From: Paludibacteraceae bacterium
Lineage (GTDB): Bacteria; Bacteroidota; Bacteroidia; Bacteroidales; Paludibacteraceae
DNA: 64,000 nucleotides
NCBI GenBank assembly: GCA_017457295.1
Contig: JAFTHS010000013.1
Coordinates: 1-64,000 of the forward strand
Direction of reading: 5' to 3'
Part shown: positions 54,389 to 62,694 of the stretch, one piece after another
Position numbering within the stretch: position 1 is the stretch's first letter
Layout: every line of letters starts with the position of its first letter
Made by a program: the position numbers and the translations under genes
The notes under the pieces: model-generated
Databases searched by the model: none
What the model saw: the letters and a program-made list of their open reading frames with translations, nothing else
Told to the model about the DNA's origin: nothing

Positions 54389-55631
54389 AATACCTGTTTT
54401 GCTGTTGACTGGTTACCTCGGCAGTGGCAAAACAACACTCCTCAATCGTATCCTCTCCAATAGGAAGGGGATACGATTTGCTGTGATAGTCAATGATATA
54501 GGTGAAGTAAATATCGACGCCGAACTTATACAAAAGGGTGGAGTGGTAGCGCAACAAGATGACAACCTTGTTGCGCTCCAAAATGGCTGTATTTGTTGTT
54601 CGCTAAAGATGGATTTGGTGCAACAACTCCGCGATCTTTGCGCTGTAAACACTTTTGATTATATAGTGATTGAAGCGTCGGGCATTTGCGAACCTGCACC
54701 GATTGCGCAGACAATTGCTTCTTATACATCAATGGTTCCTGCATCTTCAGCACCAGTACCTCAGCTTGATGCTGTGGTGTCTGTAGTTGATGCTCTCCGT
54801 TTACGCGATGAGTTTATGGCGCAATTGGCTGACCTGTCAAATGTGTCTGATAGGTCGGACTTGTCTGAATTGGTGATTAACCAAATAGAGTTTTGCAATC
54901 TTATATTATTAAATAAGGTGTCAGAGGTAAGTGAAGAAGAGCGTAAGCATATTCGTGCTATCATTCGTGCAATTCAGCCAAAAGCCAAGATAATTGACTG
55001 CGATTACTGCGATGTGCCTTTTGGAGAAATCCTAGATACCGAGCTTTTTGATTTTGAGGAAGTAGCCACTTCTGCAGCTTGGATTCAAGGTGTGGAAGGT
55101 GATGTGGAAGAAGAGCATGACCACCATCATCATGACCATCATCATGACCACCATCACGAGCATCATCACAACCACCATCATGAATGCGATGATCCACATT
55201 GTCATTGCCATGACCATGCTCATGAGTGTGATGATCCACATTGCCATTGTCACAACCACGGCGATGAGTATGGTATAACGACATTTGTGTATTATCGTCG
55301 TAAACCATTTGATCTCAATCGCTTTGATGAGTTCGTGGCCCGTCATTGGGACAAAGGTATTATTCGTTGCAAGGGGATGTGCTACTTTGAGGATGAATAT
55401 GATATGTGCTATCTTTTTGAGCAAGCAGGCAAGCAGTTCGACCTCAAGCAGGCAGGCACTTTTTATGCCACAATGCCAGAGGAAGAACTGATGCAGATGA
55501 TGGCTTCTGACCCTATGCTCCAACGTGATTGGGACGAGCGCTATGGCGACCGCATGCAGAAACTTGTCTTCATCGGCCAAAATATGAATCGCGATGCTAT
55601 CACCAAGGCATTAGACGATTGCTTAGTTTAA
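54372..55631 (+). CDS. CobW/G3E-family GTPase with His-rich metal loop
   Basis: A 419-residue metal-chaperone-type GTPase. Walker A is GYLGSGKTT (14-22), the metal-binding CxCC is GCICC (72-76), and NKVSE (181-185) is the base-recognition motif. Residues 249-297 are an extreme His/Asp/Cys stretch with HHHHDHHHDHH blocks and two copies of CDDPHCHCH (272-280, 286-294), a likely zinc-binding sink. The CobW C-terminal domain runs from about 303. G3E proteins deliver zinc or cobalt to enzymes. The start is the ATG at 54372. A longer upstream frame lies inside the previous gene. Confidence 0.9.
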   Translation: MQPCDKIPVLLLTGYLGSGKTTLLNRILSNRKGIRFAVIVNDIGEVNIDAELIQKGGVVAQQDDNLVALQNGCICCSLKMDLVQQLRDLCAVNTFDYIVIEASGICEPAPIAQTIASYTSMVPASSAPVPQLDAVVSVVDALRLRDEFMAQLADLSNVSDRSDLSELVINQIEFCNLILLNKVSEVSEEERKHIRAIIRAIQPKAKIIDCDYCDVPFGEILDTELFDFEEVATSAAWIQGVEGDVEEEHDHHHHDHHHDHHHEHHHNHHHECDDPHCHCHDHAHECDDPHCHCHNHGDEYGITTFVYYRRKPFDLNRFDEFVARHWDKGIIRCKGMCYFEDEYDMCYLFEQAGKQFDLKQAGTFYATMPEEELMQMMASDPMLQRDWDERYGDRMQKLVFIGQNMNRDAITKALDDCLV

Positions 55632-55650
55632 TAGATTCAACTAAATGTAT

Positions 55651-57330
55651 ATGAAAAGACTTTTTACATTCATACTTGTAGCGATGCTGGCTGTTTCGTC
55701 TGCATTCGCAAAAGACAATGAGGTATTAGTCCCAATCGATACAATCGATGTGGTGTGCCATGATCTAAAACTTGACACTGATCTCATCGGGCTGTTCGGT
55801 ATGGCATATATTTTTGCCAACAACAGCGAGTATAAACTTACGGGGGCTATCTATGCTGACTCGATTCCACCTGGCACCTACACCAACTGCGTAATGGACC
55901 TCAAACACATAGAAACACAGAAAAAGGTACCTGCAGCTTCTGTCACCATCACTTTAGCAGTAGATGCTAATCGCAACTGCGTCATCACGGGGCATATGAT
56001 TGGAGAAGACAATATTTACTACAATCTCCATTTATCGTGGACACCTCCTATGGCTACTGACACTATGCATATTGCTTTTGATACTCCATCAAGCGTAGCA
56101 TACTATCCCGATCTAGATCATGACTTTATGCTCTCCAACAAGGACGATAATTATGATATATCATTAGATATAATAGGTGTGCCAATGGGGGAAACTTTCA
56201 CTGAGCGCAATTTCAATATCGCCTACTGCATGATTGCTAATCGTCAAACCCACGACACTATCAGCATCGCTGCGGCTGAGGGACGAGTATGGCAGTCTAA
56301 TGACACTACCTATTTATCCGCTAATGTGCTGGGATTTGATTCGGTCATGTATGACATTGACTTGTGGTATGCTGTGCCTGCAGTCATTGATACACAAGAA
56401 ATCCATATCTATGACGCCACTTTCTACAATAAATTGGAGAAAGATGGCTATTTTGCACTTGTAGGAACAACTGCTGATAAATCCATTGAGTTCGCTCTCT
56501 CTCTCTTGGGTAGAACAGAAGAGGATATACCAGGCACATACATCAATGATGGTGTTTTTGGCGGATTTACTGGCAAAAACTACGATTTTATCAATTTCAT
56601 TGGTGGTCGTTACTCCACCTATATTGTTAAATGGAATCCCGACAAGAATGACTATGATGTTATTTCTATCGAAAAAGGCAATGCCAAAGTGACAATGGAT
56701 GAGGACAAGAATATCATGCTGATAGGTTCATTTATTACCCAAGACGGCATGCAATATGATATCACACTGACTACCAAAGTAGATAAACCTCGTTTAGATT
56801 ATGATATGACCGAAGGTGCGATTGATTGTATTATTACTAGTAATGACACAACACTAGAGGATAATACTGCAAAGAATGGCAGTATATTCTTTGATGTGAG
56901 GACGGATAACGAGTTGTTGGCACTCTACTTTTATGCAGAAACTGCTGATCCTGATATCGTTATTCCTGAAGGCACCTATTATATTGATGAATCCGAGGAT
57001 TATTTCTCGGTGAATGCCAGCGATGGGTCAATTGATACATATCCATCATGTTATTTAACGGATGATGGATATACTTTTACCTCTATGTATTTCTTTGTGA
57101 GTGGTACGGTGGAAGTGAAGAAAAAACAAGGAAAACTATATATGGAAATTAATGCTTTGAATTCATATAATGTACCCGCGCATATCATTTATGATGCAAC
57201 TGGTGCTACAAAGTTGGATAATATTAAAGAAAAACATATTGTAGAAACAGAGAAGATAATGGTGGATGGTCAATTATTTATTATTCATGGGGATAAGACA
57301 TTTAATACTATCGGACTCCGCGTGAAATAA
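55651..57330 (+). CDS. Secreted beta-rich repeat protein with C-terminal sorting-like tail
   Basis: About 559 residues from the Met at 55651 (a Met two codons earlier is equally possible). Signal peptide ends at SSAFA. The mature part shows at least four degenerate units of about 110 residues, each with a PGTY/EGTY turn (PGTYTN, PGTYIND, EGTYYID) and a strand like YDISLDIIG, YDIDLWY or YDITLTT. The end (KIMVDGQLFIIHGDKTFNTIGLRVK, last 25 residues) resembles the end of the Omp28-like protein nearby, so it is probably a T9SS-like sorting signal. I do not recognise the family. Bidirectional terminator follows. Confidence 0.65.
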   Translation: MKRLFTFILVAMLAVSSAFAKDNEVLVPIDTIDVVCHDLKLDTDLIGLFGMAYIFANNSEYKLTGAIYADSIPPGTYTNCVMDLKHIETQKKVPAASVTITLAVDANRNCVITGHMIGEDNIYYNLHLSWTPPMATDTMHIAFDTPSSVAYYPDLDHDFMLSNKDDNYDISLDIIGVPMGETFTERNFNIAYCMIANRQTHDTISIAAAEGRVWQSNDTTYLSANVLGFDSVMYDIDLWYAVPAVIDTQEIHIYDATFYNKLEKDGYFALVGTTADKSIEFALSLLGRTEEDIPGTYINDGVFGGFTGKNYDFINFIGGRYSTYIVKWNPDKNDYDVISIEKGNAKVTMDEDKNIMLIGSFITQDGMQYDITLTTKVDKPRLDYDMTEGAIDCIITSNDTTLEDNTAKNGSIFFDVRTDNELLALYFYAETADPDIVIPEGTYYIDESEDYFSVNASDGSIDTYPSCYLTDDGYTFTSMYFFVSGTVEVKKKQGKLYMEINALNSYNVPAHIIYDATGATKLDNIKEKHIVETEKIMVDGQLFIIHGDKTFNTIGLRVK

Positions 57331-57353
57331 GGTAAAATTTAAACATATAGAAT

Positions 57354-57382
57354 AAAAAAGCGTTCAATTTGAACGCTTTTTT
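57354..57382. terminator. Bidirectional terminator
   Basis: AAAAAAGCGTTC-aattt-GAACGCTTTTTT, symmetric, between the convergent secreted-protein gene (+) and the Omp28 gene (-). Confidence 0.9.
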
Positions 57383-57419
57383 ATTATTTTATTGTATCTA
57401 AAAAAATGTTGTAATCTAA

Positions 57420-58799
57420 TTAACGGATAGTATGACCGAATAAATCATATTGTTTACCATTCTTTAAAATATAGAATTGTCCATTACATAGAATCTTTTG
57501 TACTTGTATAGCAGAAATTGGTGTGTTTTCTACAGAGGTGTAAGGTACGGTATAAATAGCTTGTGCAGTCTTACCATTATAAGCCTGCATGTTGAGTGTG
57601 AAATTACCAGTTTCATCTACTACCAACTCGCCACCACTCATTCGCCATACGTGTGCGGGGATAATCTCATTGTCAATGGTCAATGGCACAGATTGGGCAT
57701 ATACTAATCTCGAACCGCCAAATGTACGCTCTTCATCAATGCGATAACCTGGTGTAATAGTACCCAATGCATTGCCTTCTTGGATAGGGTAGTTGCCTGT
57801 TTCTAATTTTTCTGTTTCGGTATTTAAATAAACATACAATACGGCTTTTACAGAACCTTGCGTACTAGAGCGAATGGTTCGTTTGGAGAATAACTTTAAC
57901 TCCAATATGGTATCCGAAATTTTTGTTTGTACCAATGAATCTATTGTTATAGGGTCTTTATCAGGCGCTTGTGATTCTGTGATGCCATATGGGAAATACT
58001 GCTCGCCACCTGTTGTACCCTTTATTAATGGTGTTTGCTCTGCATTAATTACAGGGCGTTGTGGTGACAATGGTGTGATATACGCTACGATGCAGCAGTT
58101 CTCGGCCACCCATGCTTTGTCTATAGTGATGCTGAAGGTCTTGCTAAATGCTTGATTCTCTACTTTTACCTCATCACCCAATGCCGCTGTCAAGAACTTA
58201 CGTGCCACTCGAGTATGCATATACTCTAGCCATGGGGCTGCTTTCCATGAGGTTTGACTATCTGCTTGCTTACCGACTAATCGATTTTCTTTGATAAGCA
58301 CAGTAAGCAGATAATTCTCAATCTCAGTGTTGGCTACCAGACCGCTTATAGTCGCGTCTAATTGACGTGTCTCGCTGTTATAACTGTGATCAATCACTAC
58401 GGATGCTTCTGCAACAGAATCTATTTCTAAAGGATAACTCAACAAATAAGAAGGATGGAACACATTGAAGTTACCTACTAATCGAGTTCGATTCAATGAG
58501 ATAGAAGGTACACCCACTGAATTGAGTCCCACCACTTTGCCAATAGATGAACTTTCTGTGAGTGTATATTCGTCTGTATTATATCCCTCGTGATGACTAA
58601 CCCAAATAATCGAAGAATCTTTTGTCTGTATATACTCTGTGATAGCATTCATACCTGCAGGGCAGTTTGGGCATTGATCGCCCGTAAAATGCTCCATTAA
58701 AGTTTTTCTAGGAAAAGAGGTAGGGATTTCTTGCGCATAAATTGTAGTACATATGCCAAGAAGAAATAGCATTAATACTTTTTTTATACACTTAATCAT
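57420..58799 (-). CDS. Omp28-related secreted protein with thioredoxin-like CxxC
   Basis: A 459-residue protein: signal peptide ending at IYAQ (about 22), then a thioredoxin-fold Omp28 domain with FTGDQCPNCPAG (Cys43 and Cys46) and SLNRTR further on, a beta-sandwich region, and a C-terminal tail (NGQFYILKNGKQYDLFG) like the sorting domains of Bacteroidetes. Omp28 is an outer-membrane adhesin-type protein of Porphyromonas, of unclear role. The CxxC pair suggests redox function. It is last in a five-gene operon. Confidence 0.83.
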   Translation of the reverse strand: MIKCIKKVLMLFLLGICTTIYAQEIPTSFPRKTLMEHFTGDQCPNCPAGMNAITEYIQTKDSSIIWVSHHEGYNTDEYTLTESSSIGKVVGLNSVGVPSISLNRTRLVGNFNVFHPSYLLSYPLEIDSVAEASVVIDHSYNSETRQLDATISGLVANTEIENYLLTVLIKENRLVGKQADSQTSWKAAPWLEYMHTRVARKFLTAALGDEVKVENQAFSKTFSITIDKAWVAENCCIVAYITPLSPQRPVINAEQTPLIKGTTGGEQYFPYGITESQAPDKDPITIDSLVQTKISDTILELKLFSKRTIRSSTQGSVKAVLYVYLNTETEKLETGNYPIQEGNALGTITPGYRIDEERTFGGSRLVYAQSVPLTIDNEIIPAHVWRMSGGELVVDETGNFTLNMQAYNGKTAQAIYTVPYTSVENTPISAIQVQKILCNGQFYILKNGKQYDLFGHTIR

Positions 58800-59392
58800 T
58801 GTTTAATAAATTTTTTGCCATTTATGATATAGATACCTGCAGGTAAATCATTTAGGTTATTGCATAACATCTGCTGACCTAGGATGCTATAGATAATGCC
58901 ACTATATTGTGGCACAACCACATCCTCTACTGCACTAGTTAGATAACTATACTTCACCGTCAAAGTGATCGTTGGGTTTACACCATCATTGAAGGTGTAG
59001 GCGATGGTAGTAGTACCTGCCTCAGTGGGATAGAAATGGGTTTGCCAATCTCCAATATTAGAAATCAGTGTGATAGACAACTCTTGCTTGAGCTCTCCAT
59101 TACTTTGAAAGCAATTACCCAAGCAGAATTGATCATTAGTATTGGTTGTTGAGCGATTAATGGTTACATTCAACGCCTTGTTGGCAGGAGTGACATAGCC
59201 CATGAGAGACATTACATCTTTTTCAGTGATAAAATCTAACTCATGTTCAGTAACTACAATGGTAGTGTCCTTGGTAATCTCGGTGATTACTTCTTCATCG
59301 TTCTCATTCCAATAGCTAATGCTTAATCCCATACTAGCGTGTGCTGTAAGCAGCATACTTGCCATTAAGAGGGTTGTAAAAATCTTTTTCAT
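58796..59392 (-). CDS. Small secreted protein with C-terminal sorting domain
   Basis: About 198 residues from the Met in MKKIFTTLLMASMLLTAHA, a signal peptide. A TTG five codons upstream is the other start. The middle is beta-rich with one CLGNC pair. The end (IIYSILGQQMLC ... LPAGIYIINGKKFIKQ) is a clear short T9SS-like type A sorting domain. No known catalytic motif. It lies between two Omp28-like genes, overlapping the next by four bases. Confidence 0.72.
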   Translation of the reverse strand: MKKIFTTLLMASMLLTAHASMGLSISYWNENDEEVITEITKDTTIVVTEHELDFITEKDVMSLMGYVTPANKALNVTINRSTTNTNDQFCLGNCFQSNGELKQELSITLISNIGDWQTHFYPTEAGTTTIAYTFNDGVNPTITLTVKYSYLTSAVEDVVVPQYSGIIYSILGQQMLCNNLNDLPAGIYIINGKKFIKQ

Positions 59393-59396
59393 ATTA

Positions 59397-60200
59397 TTAT
59401 TTGACAATGTTTTTAAGTTTATATTCGTTTACCTGTATTGCCGTGCCATCTTTGATAACAATTCCTACAATATTGCAGTTGTTGGCCACCACATTATTGG
59501 GCAAGGTATAATTGAGGGAGATAGATGAAGATTCACCACCTTCCACAGTTGTTGGCGTTCCCCATGTGCTAGTAATCGCGTCTCTCAATATATGATTGTG
59601 GACATATTCTTTGTTTGTCTTCTTATTTGGCATTATCTGTGGCCCTATAATAGAGTCTTCGGTTAGCCATGCAATATATTCTAAGGATAACCTATCATAT
59701 GATAAGTTATCAATGGTAGCCTCTATCTGTAGGGTAGTGGAGTCTACATGTACCGTCTGGGTTAATGTTACTGGCGAAATCATCAAGGCAGATTGCTGGC
59801 AAGCGGTCCCCCATGTTTGGTATTCTTCCTTCTGCGACATATTGACTACTCCATAGGGTAGAAATGGGATTTCCCAATGCTTGTAATACTCATCCGCTTC
59901 GGGGCAAGTATAATCCCACTCTGGACGAGCTGCTTGTGTGAGCGTGTTGCTTGCTGGGTGCATCTCTACAACCACCAACTTATCTCCATAATACTCCTGT
60001 AAATCGTGTGCCATAGTGGCAGCGTTAGGGCAATTGTTGCATTGTAATCCTGAAAACTCTACAATCAGCGTCGTGCGATTGGTTTCCTCCATCTCTATAG
60101 GAATCAATCGATCTTCCTTTGGTATTACTTCGCAAGCTGTCAGTAGCGAGCCAAGAACCAAGAGCAAGGAACAAAGAGTTATTTGTATATTCGAGTTCAT
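59397..60200 (-). CDS. Omp28-like lipoprotein with CNNC redox motif
   Basis: A 267-residue predicted lipoprotein (lipobox LTAC, Cys23). The mature part begins with a thioredoxin-like strand and VEFSGLQCNNCPNA (Cys54 and Cys57). The LPYGVVNM segment near residue 114 is where thioredoxin folds carry the cis-proline. The C-terminal half is beta-rich, as in Omp28 proteins. It would be anchored at the outer membrane or face the periplasm. Operon gene 3 of 5. Confidence 0.8.
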   Translation of the reverse strand: MNSNIQITLCSLLLVLGSLLTACEVIPKEDRLIPIEMEETNRTTLIVEFSGLQCNNCPNAATMAHDLQEYYGDKLVVVEMHPASNTLTQAARPEWDYTCPEADEYYKHWEIPFLPYGVVNMSQKEEYQTWGTACQQSALMISPVTLTQTVHVDSTTLQIEATIDNLSYDRLSLEYIAWLTEDSIIGPQIMPNKKTNKEYVHNHILRDAITSTWGTPTTVEGGESSSISLNYTLPNNVVANNCNIVGIVIKDGTAIQVNEYKLKNIVK

Positions 60201-60216
60201 AAAATCCTGATTAAAT

Positions 60217-61890
60217 TTACCATGTGAAATTATATGTAAGTGTTACCCCTTGTTGTTCGGGCACATAGCGGCATACACCTCCTGAGCAATTGAATCCTGC
60301 TCTTGTCTTGGTATATCCTGCCATGAGGCGATGTGCACCATGCGTGTAGGTAGCAGCCACAGTGTAGTAGTGTCCATTGGTAGCGTCTGGTGCATGGCCG
60401 ATATTATACATCCATTGTCCAGATAGCACCAATTGACGCCATAGACTCAATTCGTATAATGCAGCTATCCATTGACCTTCATACTGTCTGGAGTAAAGGT
60501 ATTGTAGCTCCGCACGCATTTGCACTTTCTTGTTCATCGCATATTTGGCTTCTACAACTCCTATGCCAGAACGAGCGATTCCGCTTTTTCCTATGATGCG
60601 CTTATTGTAGGTTTGATACATAGCCATAGCACCGATGTACCATTGCTTATTGATCTTCTTATTGAGTTCCAAATTCACATCGGTATAGTATGGTTCTTCG
60701 CTCATGCCAAACCATGTATCGCTTGTTCCTCGGATATGTGAAGCATTGAGTTTCAATGTTGTGCCATACTTTCCTCCCATAGCCGTACCGCGCTTCCATG
60801 TATAGCGCACCTCGCCTTGGAAAGCCCACTCGTTAGCTATCAGATCGGTACTATACGGATAAAGTGATGTGAGCATATAGGTATGCTGCATCGCAAACGG
60901 AGGCATATGGTTAATGGTGCCCGCTATGAGATTGGCTTGCCTATCCGAACGGAACGACATATTCTCCGAGCGTTTCACTTGCGCCAACACAGCTAGTCCC
61001 TTTTGCGAATAACTGAGCGACATCAGTAGTGCTTCGCCGTGATTGTAACTATAGTTATTCAATATACTTGGGTCATTGGCCTTATAGGCGTACTCTACCA
61101 TTGCGTTCCATCCCTTCATCTGCAATTGTGCACGCACGCTACCTGCTCCCACCCACTCGGGCAGGTTGTACATATACGCCTGCATGGCACTTGGGTCAAT
61201 AAACAGGATGGTATCTGCTTTCTGATACTTGCTCACATAGCTTCCACCAATCGTAAGGTTAGCACCTGCATCTTGCAACTGAGGAATCCACTCTTGTAGT
61301 CCTAGTTCGAGGTTCGCTCCAAGTACTGCATCTTGCTTGTAGTTCCAGCCCCATGCACCGTCGTCATAGCAATTCCAATAGCGGCGTTGTTTACCACCTA
61401 ATGCAGTGAAGTAGATTCCCTTGTATGGAGTTGCCTCAATCTTTCCACCACGTAGTGCGTTATCTACACCCAAAGCACGGTCTTCGTATAAGCGCAGTAC
61501 CATGCCACTACCGAACTGACCATACACATCGCCAATCGTAATTTTACCCCAGTCAAAATTAGCACCTAGGTGCAAGTGACTAATACCATAACCGCCAAAA
61601 TCGGTGTCATAGCCCAACATTGGCCATTCAGTAAGTTCTGCACGGGTAATGAATTCTAAACCACGGAAACCAGCGTTGTTGTTGGTGTTGTGGTCCCAGC
61701 GGATGCCTAAATCGAGATAGGTGTTACTCAAGTGGGTGATTTTTGCCCAATCAGGTTGTTTTGGCACCTCACTCATATCGGTAGGGAACAATCCCTCATG
61801 CTGGATGCTACCTACAATGATTACCGTATCTTGTGCCCATGATAGAGTAGGGATAATGGCAAGAATGAGTATGAGATTCTTTATTTTCAT
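60217..61890 (-). CDS. DUF6029-like outer-membrane beta-barrel protein
   Basis: A 557-residue protein with a signal peptide ending at LSWA (about 19) and a long series of alternating strands rich in Tyr, Trp and Gly (for example GYGISHLHLGANFDWGKITIGD, split here as GISHLHLGANF and DWGKITIGD), ending in the C-terminal aromatic residue Trp (TYNFTW). That is typical of outer-membrane barrels. It resembles DUF6029 proteins of unknown function. Array E lies directly upstream. Confidence 0.75.
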   Translation of the reverse strand: MKIKNLILILAIIPTLSWAQDTVIIVGSIQHEGLFPTDMSEVPKQPDWAKITHLSNTYLDLGIRWDHNTNNNAGFRGLEFITRAELTEWPMLGYDTDFGGYGISHLHLGANFDWGKITIGDVYGQFGSGMVLRLYEDRALGVDNALRGGKIEATPYKGIYFTALGGKQRRYWNCYDDGAWGWNYKQDAVLGANLELGLQEWIPQLQDAGANLTIGGSYVSKYQKADTILFIDPSAMQAYMYNLPEWVGAGSVRAQLQMKGWNAMVEYAYKANDPSILNNYSYNHGEALLMSLSYSQKGLAVLAQVKRSENMSFRSDRQANLIAGTINHMPPFAMQHTYMLTSLYPYSTDLIANEWAFQGEVRYTWKRGTAMGGKYGTTLKLNASHIRGTSDTWFGMSEEPYYTDVNLELNKKINKQWYIGAMAMYQTYNKRIIGKSGIARSGIGVVEAKYAMNKKVQMRAELQYLYSRQYEGQWIAALYELSLWRQLVLSGQWMYNIGHAPDATNGHYYTVAATYTHGAHRLMAGYTKTRAGFNCSGGVCRYVPEQQGVTLTYNFTW

Positions 61891-61910
61891 TAGGTGATGT
61901 TTACTTTAAC

Positions 61911-61976
61911 CTTCGGTATAGTTTCGGTTATCTACCGTGTATCTACCGTATATCTACCGTGTATCTACCGTAATTA
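61911..61976. repeat. Array E: 11-bp tandem units (two degenerate, four clean)
   Basis: In one phase: cttcggtatag / tttcggttatc / taccgtgtatc / taccgtatatc / taccgtgtatc / taccgtaatta, all exactly 11. The middle ones alternate GTG and GTA. It lies in the spacer between the TlpA and DUF6029 genes of one operon, so it is transcribed. Confidence 0.9.
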
Positions 61977-62004
61977 ACACGGGATAGTGAGGGTATTGGA
62001 TTTG

Positions 62005-62475
62005 TTATAGCAATGCTTCGTAGATATCTTCTTCTCCACCATCTACATAACCAGCGTGGTTATATACAATTTTTCCCTTGCCATCCAGTACAAACACGTG
62101 AGGTACGTTTTGCACGTTCATAGCACGTTTGAAATCGCCATTAGGGTCAAGCAATACCTCGTACTCCCAACCAAATCCATCTACCATCGGTTTTACACGG
62201 TTTGCATCTTGTGCTTGGTCAATGCTGACGATAATCATCTTAACACCAGTCTCATCTTGCCAGTCTGGATATACTTCGTGAATGGCTTTTAACTCACGTA
62301 AACAAGGCTTGCACCATGTAGCCCAAAATGAAATAATGATAGGTTTGCCGTTGTTGGTAATGCTACCTGTCTGAATGGTTTTTCCATTTATGTCTTGCAA
62401 ACGCACATCAGGCAATTGTGCTACAACATTGAGCGTGCTGAATATGATTACAGCCACAAGTAAAATCTTTTTCAT
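62005..62475 (-). CDS. TlpA/ResA-like periplasmic thioredoxin
   Basis: A 156-residue secreted thioredoxin. Signal peptide to about residue 19 (VVAQ), then WATWCKPCLRE with active cysteines 55 and 58, and NVPHVFVLD with the cis-proline near 134. ResA/TlpA proteins reduce or oxidise disulfides outside the cytoplasm. It is the first gene of the operon and may act on the CxxC pairs of the downstream Omp28-like proteins. Confidence 0.9.
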   Translation of the reverse strand: MKKILLVAVIIFSTLNVVAQLPDVRLQDINGKTIQTGSITNNGKPIIISFWATWCKPCLRELKAIHEVYPDWQDETGVKMIIVSIDQAQDANRVKPMVDGFGWEYEVLLDPNGDFKRAMNVQNVPHVFVLDGKGKIVYNHAGYVDGGEEDIYEALL

Positions 62476-62554
62476 ATGCTATTAAAATGTATAGTTTCGT
62501 TTTATTTATGCCGCTTTCTTTGTGAAAAAAGTCATAATAATCAAAATTATGCCG

Positions 62555-62586
62555 CAAAGGTACGATTTTTTTTGTAAATATGCAAG
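62555..62586 (-). promoter_or_regulatory. Promoter of the TlpA-Omp28 operon
   Basis: Minus strand: -33 CTTG (62583-62586) and -7 TACCTTTG (62555-62562), spacer 20, about 80 bases before the TlpA start. Confidence 0.82.
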
Positions 62587-62610
62587 AGATAAGGTGTTTT
62601 TATATAATAA

Positions 62611-62635
62611 AAACGCGCTATTGATTAGTGCGTTT
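62611..62635 (-). terminator. Terminator of the DUF1846 gene
   Basis: On the minus strand AAACGCACTA pairs with TAGCGCGTTT across a short loop (one G-U pair), followed by TTATTATAT. It lies 60 bases after the stop and just upstream of the TlpA promoter. Confidence 0.75.
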
Positions 62636-62694
62636 AAATGGTTTAATACTATAGTAATAAGAGAACAATTGCTTGTGCAGTAAGCAAGTATTCA

